A stretch of 64,000 nt of DNA from Deltaproteobacteria bacterium (GCA_003647275.1 QMMN01000003.1:1-64000), one strand, 5' to 3'; shown: positions 15,251 through 25,206, counted from the stretch's first letter. The notes: generated by a model not told the origin, from the letters alone. Made by a program: numbers and translations.

Positions 15251-16996
15251 ATGGCCAAAAGCCCCAAAGTAGAAGATTTAAAACAACTGATCACTAAAGG
15301 AAAAAAGCAGGGCTATCTTACCTATGAGCAGCTCAACGATGCCTTGCCAGAAGGCACGGTTTCCTCTGATCAGATTGATCAAATGATCATGGTCTTTGAC
15401 GAACTTGATATTGAGGTGATCGATGGGAGTAAAGTTAAGGTATATCAGCGGGATGTGCAAAAAAAGGTCATAGAAGAGGAGGCAGCGATAGCTCCGGAAC
15501 CTGAGGGAGATGTATTTGGCAGGGTCACTGATCCTGTTAAAATGTACCTTCGTGAGATGGGCCTGGTATCTCTGCTGAGTCGAGAGGACGAGGTAGAGAT
15601 CGCAAAGGGAATAGAGGCAGCAGAACAGGAGGTATTGAAGAGCCTGGTGCAATCTACGGTTGGTGTGCAGAAGATTATCAGTCTTGGGGATCAACTTCTA
15701 AGGGGTGAGATTCGCCTAAAGGATGTCTTGCGGGACGTGGATGAGACTGATACCTATGTCGAGGAATCAGAGCATGCAGACAAAATTTGCAGAACGATTG
15801 AGGCGATTAAAGAAATTGAGAAGGAGAACACAAAATACCGAGAATCGCTATTCACTACAAAGATGGACCCCGAAGCACGCCGCAGAGTAAGACGCTGTAT
15901 AAATCGTAGGAATCGCAAGATTTTTGAGTACATCAAGGATTGGAGATTAGACGCCAGATATATCGATTCTGTTGTGGATGAGATCAAAGCGCATATCGCT
16001 CAATTTGACAGGCTGGAACAGGAGCTTGCACAATGTGCTTCACAGTTGGGCGTCTCATTGACCGAACTCCGCGAGGGTTGTAAGGGGAAAACAAAGTTTA
16101 TCAAGCGGTTGTCCAAACAGAGCTCCCTGAAAAAAGTCGAACTTTCAGCTATCGTCAAATACGCCAGCCAGATCATAGAGACCATTCATCAACTAGAGCT
16201 CCAACTGAAGATGAACAATCAGGCCCTGAAGCGGGTGTTGGCCCGGTTTGAACAAGGCCAGCACAACACCAGGGTGGCCAAAGGAAAAATGATCAACGCC
16301 AATTTGAGGCTGGTGGTTAGCATTGCAAAGAAGTATACCAATAGGGGGCTTCAGTTCCTGGACCTGATTCAGGAGGGAAACATCGGCCTTATGAAGGCTG
16401 TTGACAAGTTCGAATACCGCAGGGGCTATAAGTTCAGCACATATGCCACCTGGTGGATCAGGCAGGCCATTACAAGGGCCATTGCCGATCAGGCTCGAAC
16501 GATTCGAATTCCGGTCCACATGATCGAGACCATTAACAAGCTGATTCGAACGTCCCGCTATCTGGTGCAGGAGCTGGGCCGGGAACCGACGCCAGAGGAA
16601 ATTGCCCAAAAAATGGAATTTCCCCTGGACAAAGTACGCAAAGTCCTGAAGATTGCTAAGGAGCCTATATCTCTGGAGACACCGATTGGAGAGGAAGAGG
16701 ACAGTCATCTCGGGGACTTCATAGAGGATAAGAAGTTCATGTCGCCTTCTGAGGCTGCTATCAGCCTGAACCTGGCCGAGCAAACCCGAAAGGTGTTGGC
16801 AACCCTGACACCCCGTGAAGAGAAGGTTCTTCGCATGCGCTTTGGGATAGGTGAAAAGGCAGACCATACACTCGAAGAGGTGGGTAAGGATTTCGCGGTA
16901 ACCCGAGAACGCATTAGACAGATCGAGGCAAAAGCCTTAAGAAAGCTGCGCCATCCTACAAGGAGCCGCAAACTGAAGGCCTTCTTGGAAATGTAA
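15251..16996 (+). CDS. rpoD: RNA polymerase primary sigma factor (sigma-70)
   Basis: A 581-residue primary sigma factor. The N-terminal region 1.1 (about 1-80) is followed by region 1.2 ([11 protein letters not shown]), a non-conserved insert, region 2 ([18 protein letters not shown] and [15 protein letters not shown]), region 3 and the region 4.2 helix-turn-helix ([20 protein letters not shown]). AAGGAG precedes the ATG. It follows dnaG by 35 bases and should serve the many TTGACA/TATAAT-like promoters seen in the window. Confidence 0.97.
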   Translation: MAKSPKVEDLKQLITKGKKQGYLTYEQLNDALPEGTVSSDQIDQMIMVFDELDIEVIDGSKVKVYQRDVQKKVIEEEAAIAPEPEGDVFGRVTDPVKMYLREMGLVSLLSREDEVEIAKGIEAAEQEVLKSLVQSTVGVQKIISLGDQLLRGEIRLKDVLRDVDETDTYVEESEHADKICRTIEAIKEIEKENTKYRESLFTTKMDPEARRRVRRCINRRNRKIFEYIKDWRLDARYIDSVVDEIKAHIAQFDRLEQELAQCASQLGVSLTELREGCKGKTKFIKRLSKQSSLKKVELSAIVKYASQIIETIHQLELQLKMNNQALKRVLARFEQGQHNTRVAKGKMINANLRLVVSIAKKYTNRGLQFLDLIQEGNIGLMKAVDKFEYRRGYKFSTYATWWIRQAITRAIADQARTIRIPVHMIETINKLIRTSRYLVQELGREPTPEEIAQKMEFPLDKVRKVLKIAKEPISLETPIGEEEDSHLGDFIEDKKFMSPSEAAISLNLAEQTRKVLATLTPREEKVLRMRFGIGEKADHTLEEVGKDFAVTRERIRQIEAKALRKLRHPTRSRKLKAFLEM

Positions 16997-17066
16997 CAAT
17001 ATGCGCGGCCTGTGCATCTGTCCGTTACCCTCCATTGCCGGGTAAACCCTGTCCGGTTCAATTTCC

Positions 17067-17095
17067 TTGACAAGACGGATTGTGATGGCTACAGA
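17067..17095 (+). promoter_or_regulatory. Promoter of tRNA-Met
   Basis: A perfect TTGACA (17067-17072), a 17-base spacer and TACAGA (17090-17095) lie 20 bases upstream of the tRNA. Confidence 0.6.
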
Positions 17096-17115
17096 TTGAC
17101 TCAACCAGACTTTTC

Positions 17116-17191
17116 GGGCCCATAGCTCAGCTGGAAGAGCCACCGGCTCATAACCGGTAGGTCCCTGGTTCGAACCCAGGTGGGCCCACCA
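17116..17191 (+). tRNA. tRNA-Met (anticodon CAT)
   Basis: A 76-base cloverleaf with encoded CCA. The anticodon loop CTCATAA sits in the stem CCGG/CCGG. The acceptor GGGCCCA is fully paired, including pair 1-72, so it is not an initiator tRNA. A CAT anticodon could also belong to tRNA-Ile2 (lysidine-modified); elongator Met is preferred because this tRNA commonly follows rpoD in related genomes. Confidence 0.9.
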
Positions 17192-17460
17192 TGCAGAATC
17201 CAAAAAAGAGATATGTGGATAGGATTTGGGCAGAGATGCGAAGCTCCCCGTCTTAGTAGGGGGAGCTTCCCAGTAAAGAAAAACCTTTTTGAGTTTGTGC
17301 CCCTTGACCCCCTCTTTCAAGAGGGTGGTTCTGTCTTGCGGCAGCGCTTCGCAGGAGCACGCGCTGGTCAAACACGGGGGTTTTGCCTTACAGCAGTGCC
17401 TTGCGGGACGGGAAGCAGACGTGCCAAAAAGCCCATAAAACAGATGGCCCTGGTTCCAAT
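17192..17460. repeat. Gene-free region of hairpins, includes family B copy 3
   Basis: This stretch holds no gene. It contains a hairpin (AAGCTCCCC / GGGGGAGCTT, 17241-17270), another around CCCCCTCTTTCAAGAGGG (17308-17325), then family B blocks: GGTTCTGTCTTGCGGCAGCGCTTCGC and a second, diverged half TTTTGCCTTACAGCAGTGCCTTGCGGG. The copy appears to be a head-to-tail pair of partial units. Confidence 0.6.
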
Positions 17461-17497
17461 GTGAAAAGGTGTGGTCCCCTGGATCACACCTTTTCAC
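17461..17497. terminator. Long perfect hairpin in front of nif3
   Basis: GTGAAAAGGTGTGG and its complement enclose a short loop: 13 uninterrupted pairs, then a few more. The stem ends 16 bases before the nif3 start and overlaps a spurious upstream GTG extension of that frame. No T-run follows, so it may be an RNA stabiliser or processing site instead of a terminator. Confidence 0.55.
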
Positions 17498-17513
17498 GTT
17501 TCAGAGGAAAGGT

Positions 17514-18632
17514 TTGATCGTCACACTGAGAGACATCATAGAAGTAATGGAACAGATTGCCCCGGCCTCTTTGGCAGAGGACTGGGACAATACTGGCCTT
17601 CAGGTTGGCCATCCGAACTGGCGTATTGACAAGATATGGGTTGCCCTTGACCCGAGTGATGAAGTTGTGGCTGAGGCTTGCGAACAAGGAATTAGCCTCT
17701 TGATCAGCCACCATCCGCTGATATTTTATCCCCTTTCGGCCGTGGATCTGGAAACACCTACGGGAAGCATCATAGAAGCTGCGTTGCAAAAAAAGCTTGC
17801 CATCTTTTGTGCTCATACCAATCTGGATAGTACGGTTGGTGGGGTAAACGATATCCTGGCTGAAAGACTAGGGCTTCAGGGCACAACAGCACTGAAACCA
17901 CTTGATCAAACAAATCTTTATAAGCTGGTTATCTTTGTTCCGGTCGGATACGAGAAGAAAATCATGAATGCCCTATTTGACTCAGGCGCTGGAAAAACGG
18001 AAAAATACACCCATGTATCGTTTCAGGTCAAAGGTGTGGGGACCTTCAAACCAGGCGCCATGGCCAAACCCTTTAAGGGTCGGACCGGTGAAATCAGCTA
18101 TAGCCCTGAATACAGGATAGAGACCTTGGTGCGAAAGGAAGACCTATCACGGGTCATCAGGATCGTGGAAAGCGCACACCCGTATGAGGAGATGGCTTAT
18201 GACGTCTTTGCCACAGGGATGGAAAATTCTAAAGAGGGGTTGGGACGCATTGGGAATCTTATGGAGGATGTAACCCTTGAGGCTTTTGCCCAAGTGATCA
18301 AGAAAAAATTAGGGTTAGATACGGTAAAGGTTGCTGGAGATCCAAGGCAAAAAATCAGGCGGGTGGCTGTTTGTAGTGGCAGTGGCAGGGGCCTGTTCAA
18401 GGATTTCCTTGCCTCTGACGCTCAGGTTTATGTGAGTGGAGATCTTGGTTATCATGACGGACGAAGGGCTGAGGCTTGGGGACGTGCGTTGATCGATATT
18501 GGGCATTTTGCTTCCGAGCATCTAGTCATCGAAAGTCTTGCAGTAAGCTTGAAAAACGCCCTGCTAAAAAGGGATTATGCCGTTGACGTAAAGGCATATG
18601 TACAGGAAAGGGATTGCTTTTATTACCTTTGA
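17514..18632 (+). CDS. Nif3-like dinuclear metal center hydrolase (DUF34)
   Basis: A 372-residue Nif3/YbgI protein. Metal ligands are visible: the HHPLIF motif, HTNLD (about residue 100) and the C-terminal GHFASEH. A middle insert of about 110 residues (roughly 125-240, with PVGYEKKI and HPYEEMAYDV) is the PII/CutA-like domain of the long bacterial form. The family is a metal-dependent hydrolase, often linked to GTP cyclohydrolase-like chemistry; the substrate is uncertain. Start taken at TTG 17514 with AGAGGA upstream. It precedes the zinc-ribbon gene and rnpB, a common gene order. Confidence 0.9.
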   Translation: MIVTLRDIIEVMEQIAPASLAEDWDNTGLQVGHPNWRIDKIWVALDPSDEVVAEACEQGISLLISHHPLIFYPLSAVDLETPTGSIIEAALQKKLAIFCAHTNLDSTVGGVNDILAERLGLQGTTALKPLDQTNLYKLVIFVPVGYEKKIMNALFDSGAGKTEKYTHVSFQVKGVGTFKPGAMAKPFKGRTGEISYSPEYRIETLVRKEDLSRVIRIVESAHPYEEMAYDVFATGMENSKEGLGRIGNLMEDVTLEAFAQVIKKKLGLDTVKVAGDPRQKIRRVAVCSGSGRGLFKDFLASDAQVYVSGDLGYHDGRRAEAWGRALIDIGHFASEHLVIESLAVSLKNALLKRDYAVDVKAYVQERDCFYYL

Positions 18633-18706
18633 TCCCAGCATAATAGTCCTATAAACTAAAGCAAGGGTTTAACTTTAAACTCTGCGTTAAATTCGTTGGG
18701 GAGAGG

Positions 18707-19429
18707 ATGGTGAAAGAACAGATCGAATTGCTGGTAAAACTTCAAGAAAAAGATCGGGCGCTGGATCGGTTAAGGCAGCAAAAACAGAAAGCCCCTGAAC
18801 GACTCCAAGACCTTGAAAAAGAACTGGAGGCGTTTGAAAAAGTTGTGGAGGCTGATAAGAAGCGTATCCAAGACTTAAAGAAGGCCCAACGACAGTATGA
18901 GGCCGATATAGAAAATGGCATAGCCCATATTAGGAAAAGTCGAGGACGGCTCATGAACATCAAGAGCAACAAGGAGTACCGTGCCTTGTTAAAGGAAATT
19001 GAGGACACCGAAAGAGAAAGTGCAGAAAAAGAAGACAAGGTTTTGGATTTCTTGGAGGAACAGGAGCAGATAAACAGGGAACTTGGGGCCAAGGAAAAAG
19101 GCCTCTTGAGCATGCGGGATCGCTTAGAAAGTGAAAAAATAGCCATAGCAAAAGAAGTTGCCCGTGTTCAGAAGGAGCTGTCTGATATAGAAGAATCGAG
19201 GAAGAAACTGGCGCAAATCATAGACCCACAACTCCTTAAAAAATATGAGCAGATCAAGGCGTTGAGAGGGGGAATAGCGGTTGCGCTGGTAATCAACGCA
19301 ACCTGTTCTGAATGCCATCTGGGGATCCCCCCCCAGATGTACAATGAACTTCAAAGGCAAGATACCCTGGAATTTTGCCCGCATTGCGAACGAATTATTT
19401 ACTGGAAAGAAGCTGAAGCTGCAGCCTGA
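18707..19429 (+). CDS. Coiled-coil protein with C4 zinc ribbon (CT398 type)
   Basis: A 240-residue protein. Residues 1-175 form a long heptad-rich coiled-coil hairpin (many E, K, L, R), and residues 195-235 a zinc ribbon with CSECH and CPHCER. This matches the CT398/HP0958 family, in which members bind RNA polymerase sigma-54 or flagellar mRNA in other bacteria. GGGGAGAGG precedes the ATG. It sits between nif3 and rnpB as in relatives. Since rpoN is also in the window (62936), a link to sigma-54 is a plausible inference, unproven here. Confidence 0.85.
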   Translation: MVKEQIELLVKLQEKDRALDRLRQQKQKAPERLQDLEKELEAFEKVVEADKKRIQDLKKAQRQYEADIENGIAHIRKSRGRLMNIKSNKEYRALLKEIEDTERESAEKEDKVLDFLEEQEQINRELGAKEKGLLSMRDRLESEKIAIAKEVARVQKELSDIEESRKKLAQIIDPQLLKKYEQIKALRGGIAVALVINATCSECHLGIPPQMYNELQRQDTLEFCPHCERIIYWKEAEAAA

Positions 19430-19576
19430 TCTGAACAAATCTGTTGCGTGTTCCGAATGAAAGGCGTAATATACGTTTATCAATTCCTGACTTAATAGAT
19501 AAACTTGGATTTGTTTTTCTTTGCCTTGCTAATCGCGCTGTTTGCTGGCGGCTGAACGCTTAGTTTTTGTCTATGT

Positions 19577-19978
19577 CAGAGCAGGCCAAACGATCGCGCG
19601 TATCTTCGATATTCTTCGCAGATACGGGAGGAAAGTCCGAGCTCCACAGGGCAGGGTGCTCCGTAACGCGGAGTCGCGGTGACGCGAAGGAAAGTGCCAC
19701 AGAAAAGATACCGCCCTGTGAGATAGGTGTTGCCACCATCTCACAGGGTAAGGGTGAAAAGGTGCGGTAAGAGCGCACCAGTTCCCCGGGTGACTGGGGA
19801 AGCTAGGTAAACCCCACCCGGAGCAAGACCAAATAGGGAAGCATTTGAGGGCGGCCCGTCCGAGCTTCCGGGTTGGTCGCAAGAGGTCTTGGGCAACCAA
19901 TACCCTTAGATGAATGATCGTTGTTCCGTAGAGGGTGACCGATACGGAAAACAGAACTCGGCTTATGGCCTGCTCTGG
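19577..19978 (+). ncRNA. rnpB: RNase P RNA, bacterial class A
   Basis: About 400 bases with the class A landmarks: GGAGGAAAGTCCGAGCTCC near the 5' end, ACAGAAA, a GGTAAACCCC loop, the GAGGGCGGCCCG region, TAGATGAATGATCG and CAGAACTCGGCTTATGGCC at the 3' end. The outer stem is formed by CAGAGCAGGCC and GGCCTGCTCTG. It is the catalytic subunit that trims tRNA 5' leaders; RnpA protein is not in the window. Short open frames across it are spurious. Confidence 0.97.
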
Positions 19979-20029
19979 CATAAAAAAATCGCCTGATACA
20001 ACGTTTCCAAAATAGTCTTACAATATGAT

Positions 20030-20108
20030 GCCACTTGCACCCCCTACCCAAACCCTTCCCACCGGTCTATACATAATCTATACATAAGGGGAAGGGCAGG
20101 GGGGTAGC
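20030..20108. repeat. Hairpin with tandem 11-base repeat after rnpB
   Basis: C-rich (CCCCCTACCC, CCCTTCCC) and G-rich (GGGGAAGGG, AGGGGGGTAG) arms face each other around two exact copies of TCTATACATAA (20066-20087). It could fold into a long stem and may end the rnpB transcript, although a T-run is lacking. Confidence 0.5.
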
Positions 20109-20138
20109 CCGCAGTCAGTGAAGGATATGTTTTAGCTC

Positions 20139-21455
20139 ATGCAAGAACCTGGCACAGTTCAGCAAAAGCTCGGTTTTGCCGAAAAGGTTCAAATATTTTC
20201 CGAGGAGTTCCTGAAGTGTTGCATCTATATCTGCGAAACCGAATCCGCCCGTGAAACCTTCACCAAGCGACTGTATGCTAAAATGGTCTCAAGCTCCAAG
20301 CTCTTGGAAGATTTCTTGGATAATGTGGGTGCGAAAAACAATTCCAACTGGTATTATTATCGCGAGTTGGTCTCCAGCGTAAGAAACCTTTCTCTAGCCA
20401 GTTACTCCCAAAAACACATCTCCAATCGTCTCCCTTTCTACGATCTGCCGAACACCAAGGGGTTTGAGGAGGGCGGATACACTACGCACAGGTTCCTGAT
20501 AACCTCATTGAGAAGAATCTCTCAGAATGCTTTAGCAGAGGCCAGGCGCTTGCACATTCAGGTGCCTGACGACCGTTTTGTGTGGGACGATTTTCCAGGG
20601 ACAGCCACCGAGACCCCTCTTGAGTTTGACATCGACGATGAAAACTTAGAGGAGGAGAAAAAAAATATTGTCAAGATCACCACTGAGTTCTTGAGGGTAG
20701 CCAAGGAATTTGAAACATTGGGTTTTTATGAGCCGTACACCTTGGATCAGATTAAGGCCATTGTTCCTTCCAGCTTTAATGAACAAGAGGCGCGGCGATT
20801 TGAAATGGTCGTCCACAGCCTGCAATCATCCTTTGACACGTATGTAAATAGAAGTGGACTCCGGTTCCGAAATATCAAACTCAAGCGGCTTCGCGGGTAC
20901 ATCTCGGTCGTACTTCACCTCTTAGAGCTTACACGTTGCCTCTTACACTATTATGAACGGCACCTCTACGAGGTCGGCTACAAGAATATTTACAAAAGAG
21001 TCTGTGATGAATTGGCCAAGGCGGTTTGGCCTGAACATATTCTTGATCGCATTATGAATTATGGTCTTTATTATATTTGGTATTTTCTCGTGCAGGGTCA
21101 GGACCTCGCCCATGAGCTTTTGAATGAAAACATGGAGCAGGGTTCCATTGTTGTGGGCATCCCACAAAACCTTGGTTTTCATAGTCGGCCCAGCATGTTG
21201 GTGGCCAAGATTGTTCAGCATTATGGCGGCCAGGTGGAACTGTGCGTGGACTCTGATCGATTTGATGCGAGCAGTGTCTTGGATATCCAGTGGGCCGGAG
21301 GAAAGGTCCAGAAGGAAAACATCAAACAGGTTGTCTTTCAGGGAGATGTGCGCGCCTTAAGAGACATCCAGATTCTGGCCAATGTAAACTACGGTGAGGA
21401 TTCAATGGGCAAGGGGATTCCGCTGCCCAAAGAACTCTCCTATCTGAAACAATAG
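20139..21455 (+). CDS. HPr-domain protein with a large novel N-terminal region
   Basis: A 438-residue protein. Residues about 335-425 form an HPr (PTS phosphocarrier) domain with the phospho-histidine H348 in LGFHSRPSM, aligned to the GLHARPA motif of HPr, and R350-P351 conserved. At the position of regulatory Ser46 there is a Trp (W386). Residues 1-330 are helical, with no known domain and no membrane span. It is probably a regulatory phosphocarrier target or branch of the nitrogen-type PTS whose EIIA proteins lie at 60352 and 61861. EI is not in the window. It is followed by ispD. Confidence 0.8.
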   Translation: MQEPGTVQQKLGFAEKVQIFSEEFLKCCIYICETESARETFTKRLYAKMVSSSKLLEDFLDNVGAKNNSNWYYYRELVSSVRNLSLASYSQKHISNRLPFYDLPNTKGFEEGGYTTHRFLITSLRRISQNALAEARRLHIQVPDDRFVWDDFPGTATETPLEFDIDDENLEEEKKNIVKITTEFLRVAKEFETLGFYEPYTLDQIKAIVPSSFNEQEARRFEMVVHSLQSSFDTYVNRSGLRFRNIKLKRLRGYISVVLHLLELTRCLLHYYERHLYEVGYKNIYKRVCDELAKAVWPEHILDRIMNYGLYYIWYFLVQGQDLAHELLNENMEQGSIVVGIPQNLGFHSRPSMLVAKIVQHYGGQVELCVDSDRFDASSVLDIQWAGGKVQKENIKQVVFQGDVRALRDIQILANVNYGEDSMGKGIPLPKELSYLKQ

Positions 21456-21487
21456 GCAATATCAGATTAGATTGATTAGATTGAATC

Positions 21488-22189
21488 GTGACAGACCGAT
21501 CAAAAAGGGTTGCCGCAGTTGTTGTGGCAGCAGGGCAGGGCACCCGGATGGGGACCGAATTCAAAAAGCAATACATGATGCTGCGAAACCGGCCGGTGCT
21601 GGCCCATACCCTTCTTGCCTTTGAAAAATGTGAGGCCATTGAAGAGATATTTCTGGTGATCCCCAGTGGTGATCATCCTTTTTGTAAAAAGGAGATCATC
21701 GAGCCGCTGAAATTTAACAAACCGATTCACCTGGTTTCAGGAGGTGCCACAAGACAGGCGTCCGTTTACAACGGTCTGAAGGCCATTGATGGCAGCTTTG
21801 ACTTGGTAGCTATCCACGATGGTGTCCGGCCGTTGATCAAGATCGACCGGATTGCTGAGTGTGTCAAGGTGGCTGAGAAATATGGGGGCTGCATCCTGGC
21901 CGTACCTGCAAGCGACACCATAAAAACCGTTGATGAGCATAATCGTGTGGTTGTAACCATGAAGCGTGAGATGATCAGGATGGCCCAAACGCCCCAAACA
22001 TTCTATTATAATCTTATCCTGGGCGCCCACCTCGCTGCACAAAAACAAGCCTATACAGGAACCGATGATGCTGAATTGGTAGAACTGTGCGGTGAAGTGG
22101 TCAAGGTGATTCCGGGTGATCCTTACAATATTAAGATTACCACCTTTGAAGATCTCAAGTTGGCCGAAGCCTTATTAGCCTACTTGTAG
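21488..22189 (+). CDS. ispD: 2-C-methyl-D-erythritol 4-phosphate cytidylyltransferase
   Basis: A 233-residue enzyme of the MEP isoprenoid pathway that transfers CMP to methylerythritol phosphate. The nucleotide-binding motif AAGQGTRMG with a following Lys (EFKKQ), IHDGVRPL, PASDTIK and GTDDAELVE are all present. It starts at GTG 21488 with no clear ribosome-binding site, 32 bases after the HPr-fusion gene. ispF, the usual neighbour, is not here; dxs and ispA, from the same pathway, are 1-4 kb away on the other strand. Confidence 0.95.
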   Translation: MTDRSKRVAAVVVAAGQGTRMGTEFKKQYMMLRNRPVLAHTLLAFEKCEAIEEIFLVIPSGDHPFCKKEIIEPLKFNKPIHLVSGGATRQASVYNGLKAIDGSFDLVAIHDGVRPLIKIDRIAECVKVAEKYGGCILAVPASDTIKTVDEHNRVVVTMKREMIRMAQTPQTFYYNLILGAHLAAQKQAYTGTDDAELVELCGEVVKVIPGDPYNIKITTFEDLKLAEALLAYL

Positions 22190-22205
22190 TTTTAGGACCG
22201 CTTCG

Positions 22206-22281
22206 CTTGAGGATCGTCCGCCGACGGACTCAAGGCAAAAAGTTTTTCGCTTCAAGCCTCAAATCCCGAATGCTTTCGGGA
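22206..22281. terminator. Hairpins between convergent ispD and pyrD
   Basis: Two inverted repeats fill the 95-base gap: CTTGAGGATCGTCCG with CGGACTCAAGG, and TCCCGAATGCTTTCGGGA. AAAAAGTTTTT lies between them. They probably end transcription from both sides; the sequence also resembles the hairpin-rich repeats elsewhere in the window. Confidence 0.5.
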
Positions 22282-22284
22282 CGC

Positions 22285-23211
22285 TCATCCAACTTCTAGT
22301 CTTAGGCTTCCGATGATGTGGCTGATATCCGTGATGTTATTCTCCACAAGATAGCTTCTAAGGCCTTCTACAATCTCCAGGGTTGCCCGCGGGTTAACAA
22401 AATTGGCTGTACCAACCTGTACGGCACGCGCCCCCACAATCAAAAACTCCAGGGCGTCCGTGGCATCCATGATTCCGCCTATACCAATGACTGGCACATG
22501 CACCGCCTGGGCTGCCTCCCACACCATCCGTAGGGCAATGGGTTTGATGGCAGGCCCGGAAAGCCCTCCCGTGATGTTGGCGAGCACGGGCCGGCGCGTC
22601 GCCACATCCACGGCCATTCCAGTGATCGTATTGATCAGGGAGACCGCATCGGCCCCTGCTTCCTCCACGCTCCGTGCGATGGCCTTAATATCGGTCACAT
22701 TTGGAGAAAGCTTGGCGATCAATGGGAGCCTTGTCTTTTCCCTCACCGCTTTCACCACCTCAAAGGCCATATTTGGATCGGTTCCAAAAGTGATCCCACC
22801 AGCCTTAACATTGGGGCAGGAGATATTTATCTCGATACCGGCTATGCCTTCCAGATCCTGGATCCGTTCAGCCAGTTCAGCATATGCTCTGATCTCTTGG
22901 CCATAAATATTCAGGACAATGGGGGTCTCCAGAGTTTGGAGAAACGGAAGTTTTTCCTGCACAAAGGCTTCCAGACCCACGTTTTCAAGGCCAATCGCAT
23001 TCAGCATTCCTCCACATGTTTCTATGGTCCGAGGGGGGGGATTGCCGCCAGAGGGTTCGAGAGAAAGCCCCTTGACAATAATGCCGCCCAGCCCGTTTAG
23101 ATCAAACAGCGAGGCAAACTCCTGTGCATACCCGAAGGTGCCAGAGGCAGTCATCACCGGGTTTTTCATGAAGATACCACCCACCTCTACAGCAAGGTTT
23201 GGTTCATCCAT
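22285..23211 (-). CDS. pyrD: Dihydroorotate dehydrogenase, class 1B catalytic subunit
   Basis: A 308-residue FMN enzyme of pyrimidine synthesis that oxidises dihydroorotate to orotate. The class 1 catalytic Cys lies in NISCPNVKAGG, with FMN/substrate motifs SGTFGYA, NAIGLEN, AKLSPN and GIGGIMDATDALEF. Class 1B enzymes work with the iron-sulphur flavoprotein PyrK; no pyrK is seen next to it. I prefer the ATG at 23211, with AGGTGA upstream, over a GTG four codons earlier. Confidence 0.95.
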   Translation of the reverse strand: MDEPNLAVEVGGIFMKNPVMTASGTFGYAQEFASLFDLNGLGGIIVKGLSLEPSGGNPPPRTIETCGGMLNAIGLENVGLEAFVQEKLPFLQTLETPIVLNIYGQEIRAYAELAERIQDLEGIAGIEINISCPNVKAGGITFGTDPNMAFEVVKAVREKTRLPLIAKLSPNVTDIKAIARSVEEAGADAVSLINTITGMAVDVATRRPVLANITGGLSGPAIKPIALRMVWEAAQAVHVPVIGIGGIMDATDALEFLIVGARAVQVGTANFVNPRATLEIVEGLRSYLVENNITDISHIIGSLRLEVG

Positions 23212-23249
23212 ATCAGCGGTCACCTATAGCATTCACGATAGTATTTTTA

Positions 23250-25133
23250 TCAACGACTCAGCGATCCAACCATATCCTTGACGGCTTTAACGATTGCAGG
23301 TGCATCAACACCATATTTTGAACGCAAAATTTCCTGTGAGCCATGTTCTACAAAGGCATCAGGGATCCCGAGCCGTACCACTCGGCGGGCTGTGACGCCC
23401 GCGTCAGCCAGGCACTCGAGCACTGCACTGCCAAAGCCACCGTGCAATACGTTCTCTTCAACCGTCAGGATATATGGAATTTCCTTGGCAAACCGCGTGA
23501 TCAACTCAGCATCAAGGGGTTTTACAAAACGGCTGTTGATCACTGTAGCTGAAATGTTCTGTTCTTTAAGCTGCTTTTGGGCTTCAAGCGCTGCAATGAC
23601 TGTCACCCCAATGGCTACGATCAGGACATCGGCCCCTGTGGTGAGGACCTCTCCCTTGCCAATAGGAAGGGTATGAATCTCGTTATCCAGGGAAACCCCG
23701 GTGCCACAACCTCTTGGATACCTAAAGGCAATTGGGCCAGGATGCTCAAGGGCGGTCATCAGCATGTGTCGCAGTTCGTTTTCATCCTTTGGTGCCATGA
23801 CCACCATATTCGGCAGGTTGCGCAGATAGGAAAAATCAAACAGACCGTGATGCGTGGGGCCGTCTTCACCCACAATTCCCCCCCGGTCCATAGCAAAGAC
23901 CACAGGGTGCTTCTCAAGACATACATCGTGAAGGATCTGGTCATAGGCTCGCTGCAAAAAGGTGGAATAGATGGCAACCACCGGACGAAACCCCTCAGTC
24001 GCCATGCCACCTGCAAAGGTCACCGCATGTTGTTCGGCGATGCCCACATCAAAAAAACGTTCAGGAAATGCCTCGGAAAAGGCCTTGAGTCCGGTTCCCT
24101 CGGGCATAGCTGCCGTGACGGCCACGATCCGGTCATTTTCTCGCGCAAGCTCAACCAGGGTATTTCCAAACACCTCCGTATAGGTCGGAGGCTTTTCCCG
24201 AGAGGAAATACCGTTACCGGTTGTGATCTCAAAAGATCCAACACCATGAAAGTAGGTGGGGTTACGCTCTGCTGGCGGATAGCCTTTCCCTTTTTTCGTC
24301 GTGACGTGAAGCAAGATAGGTTTGTGCATTTTCTTGACGTTCTGTAGCGTGTCGATCAAGTGATCCAGTCTATGACCCTTTATGGGCCCAAAATAATAGA
24401 ACTTGAATGCCTCAAAAAGCATCCCCGGTGTGATGAATGCCTTGAATGATTCTTCTGTTCGCTTGGCAAGGTTGTATACGTCGTCCCCAAACTTGGGGAG
24501 GGACTTCAAGAAGTCCTTGAGTTCTTCTCTGAGGTCCATAAAATATTTGGCAGACAGCTTCCGACTCAAAAACGAGGAAAGGACACCCACATTTCGGGCA
24601 ATGGACATTTCATTATCATTTAGGACCACGATGAGGTCTTTTTGCAGGTCACCCGCCTGATTCAACCCTTCATAGGCCAAACCGCCGGTCATGGAACCAT
24701 CCCCGATCACCGCGACAATTTTGGCAGGATCCTTTTTCAGGCACTTGCCGGATGCAATCCCAAGGCCTGCAGAGATGGAAGTACTCGCATGTCCTGTAGA
24801 AAAAGCATCGTAGGGGCTTTCGCTCATACGAGTAAAACCGCTCAGGCCACCGTACTGTCGCAAGGTATGAAATCGATCTCTTCGGCCTGTAAGCAATTTG
24901 TGGGCATAGGCCTGGTGGCCGACATCCCATATAATTTTGTCCTTGGACGCATCAAAGACATAGTGCAAGGCGATCGTCAACTCGACAACGCCAAGGCTGG
25001 GGGCCAGGTGTCCACCTGTCCTGGAGACAGTTTCGATGATCACTTTGCGGATCTCTCTGGCCAATTCTGGAAGTTCTGAGCGCTGTAAGCGCTTAAGGTC
25101 TTCTGGAGAATTAATTTGATTTAAGTATTTCAT
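23250..25133 (-). CDS. dxs: 1-deoxy-D-xylulose-5-phosphate synthase
   Basis: A 627-residue thiamine-diphosphate enzyme, the entry step of the MEP isoprenoid pathway (pyruvate plus glyceraldehyde 3-phosphate). Motifs: [12 protein letters not shown], the cofactor segment GDGSMTGG with a later Asn (LNDNEMSI), AEQHAVT and [15 protein letters not shown]. The ATG at 25133 fits the family start; 45 upstream in-frame residues are rejected. It is last in the minus-strand run xseA-xseB-ispA-dxs, 73 bases after ispA. Confidence 0.97.
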   Translation of the reverse strand: MKYLNQINSPEDLKRLQRSELPELAREIRKVIIETVSRTGGHLAPSLGVVELTIALHYVFDASKDKIIWDVGHQAYAHKLLTGRRDRFHTLRQYGGLSGFTRMSESPYDAFSTGHASTSISAGLGIASGKCLKKDPAKIVAVIGDGSMTGGLAYEGLNQAGDLQKDLIVVLNDNEMSIARNVGVLSSFLSRKLSAKYFMDLREELKDFLKSLPKFGDDVYNLAKRTEESFKAFITPGMLFEAFKFYYFGPIKGHRLDHLIDTLQNVKKMHKPILLHVTTKKGKGYPPAERNPTYFHGVGSFEITTGNGISSREKPPTYTEVFGNTLVELARENDRIVAVTAAMPEGTGLKAFSEAFPERFFDVGIAEQHAVTFAGGMATEGFRPVVAIYSTFLQRAYDQILHDVCLEKHPVVFAMDRGGIVGEDGPTHHGLFDFSYLRNLPNMVVMAPKDENELRHMLMTALEHPGPIAFRYPRGCGTGVSLDNEIHTLPIGKGEVLTTGADVLIVAIGVTVIAALEAQKQLKEQNISATVINSRFVKPLDAELITRFAKEIPYILTVEENVLHGGFGSAVLECLADAGVTARRVVRLGIPDAFVEHGSQEILRSKYGVDAPAIVKAVKDMVGSLSR

Positions 25134-25206
25134 TACAAGTAACCATCCCAAACAATCTAACAAGATCTCTTGCAAGCATTCACTGCTAATGTATAACCAG
25201 TGGTGC

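Noticed and set aside
19567-20051. Several short proteins on both strands
   Set aside because: They lie across RNase P RNA and are by-products of its sequence.
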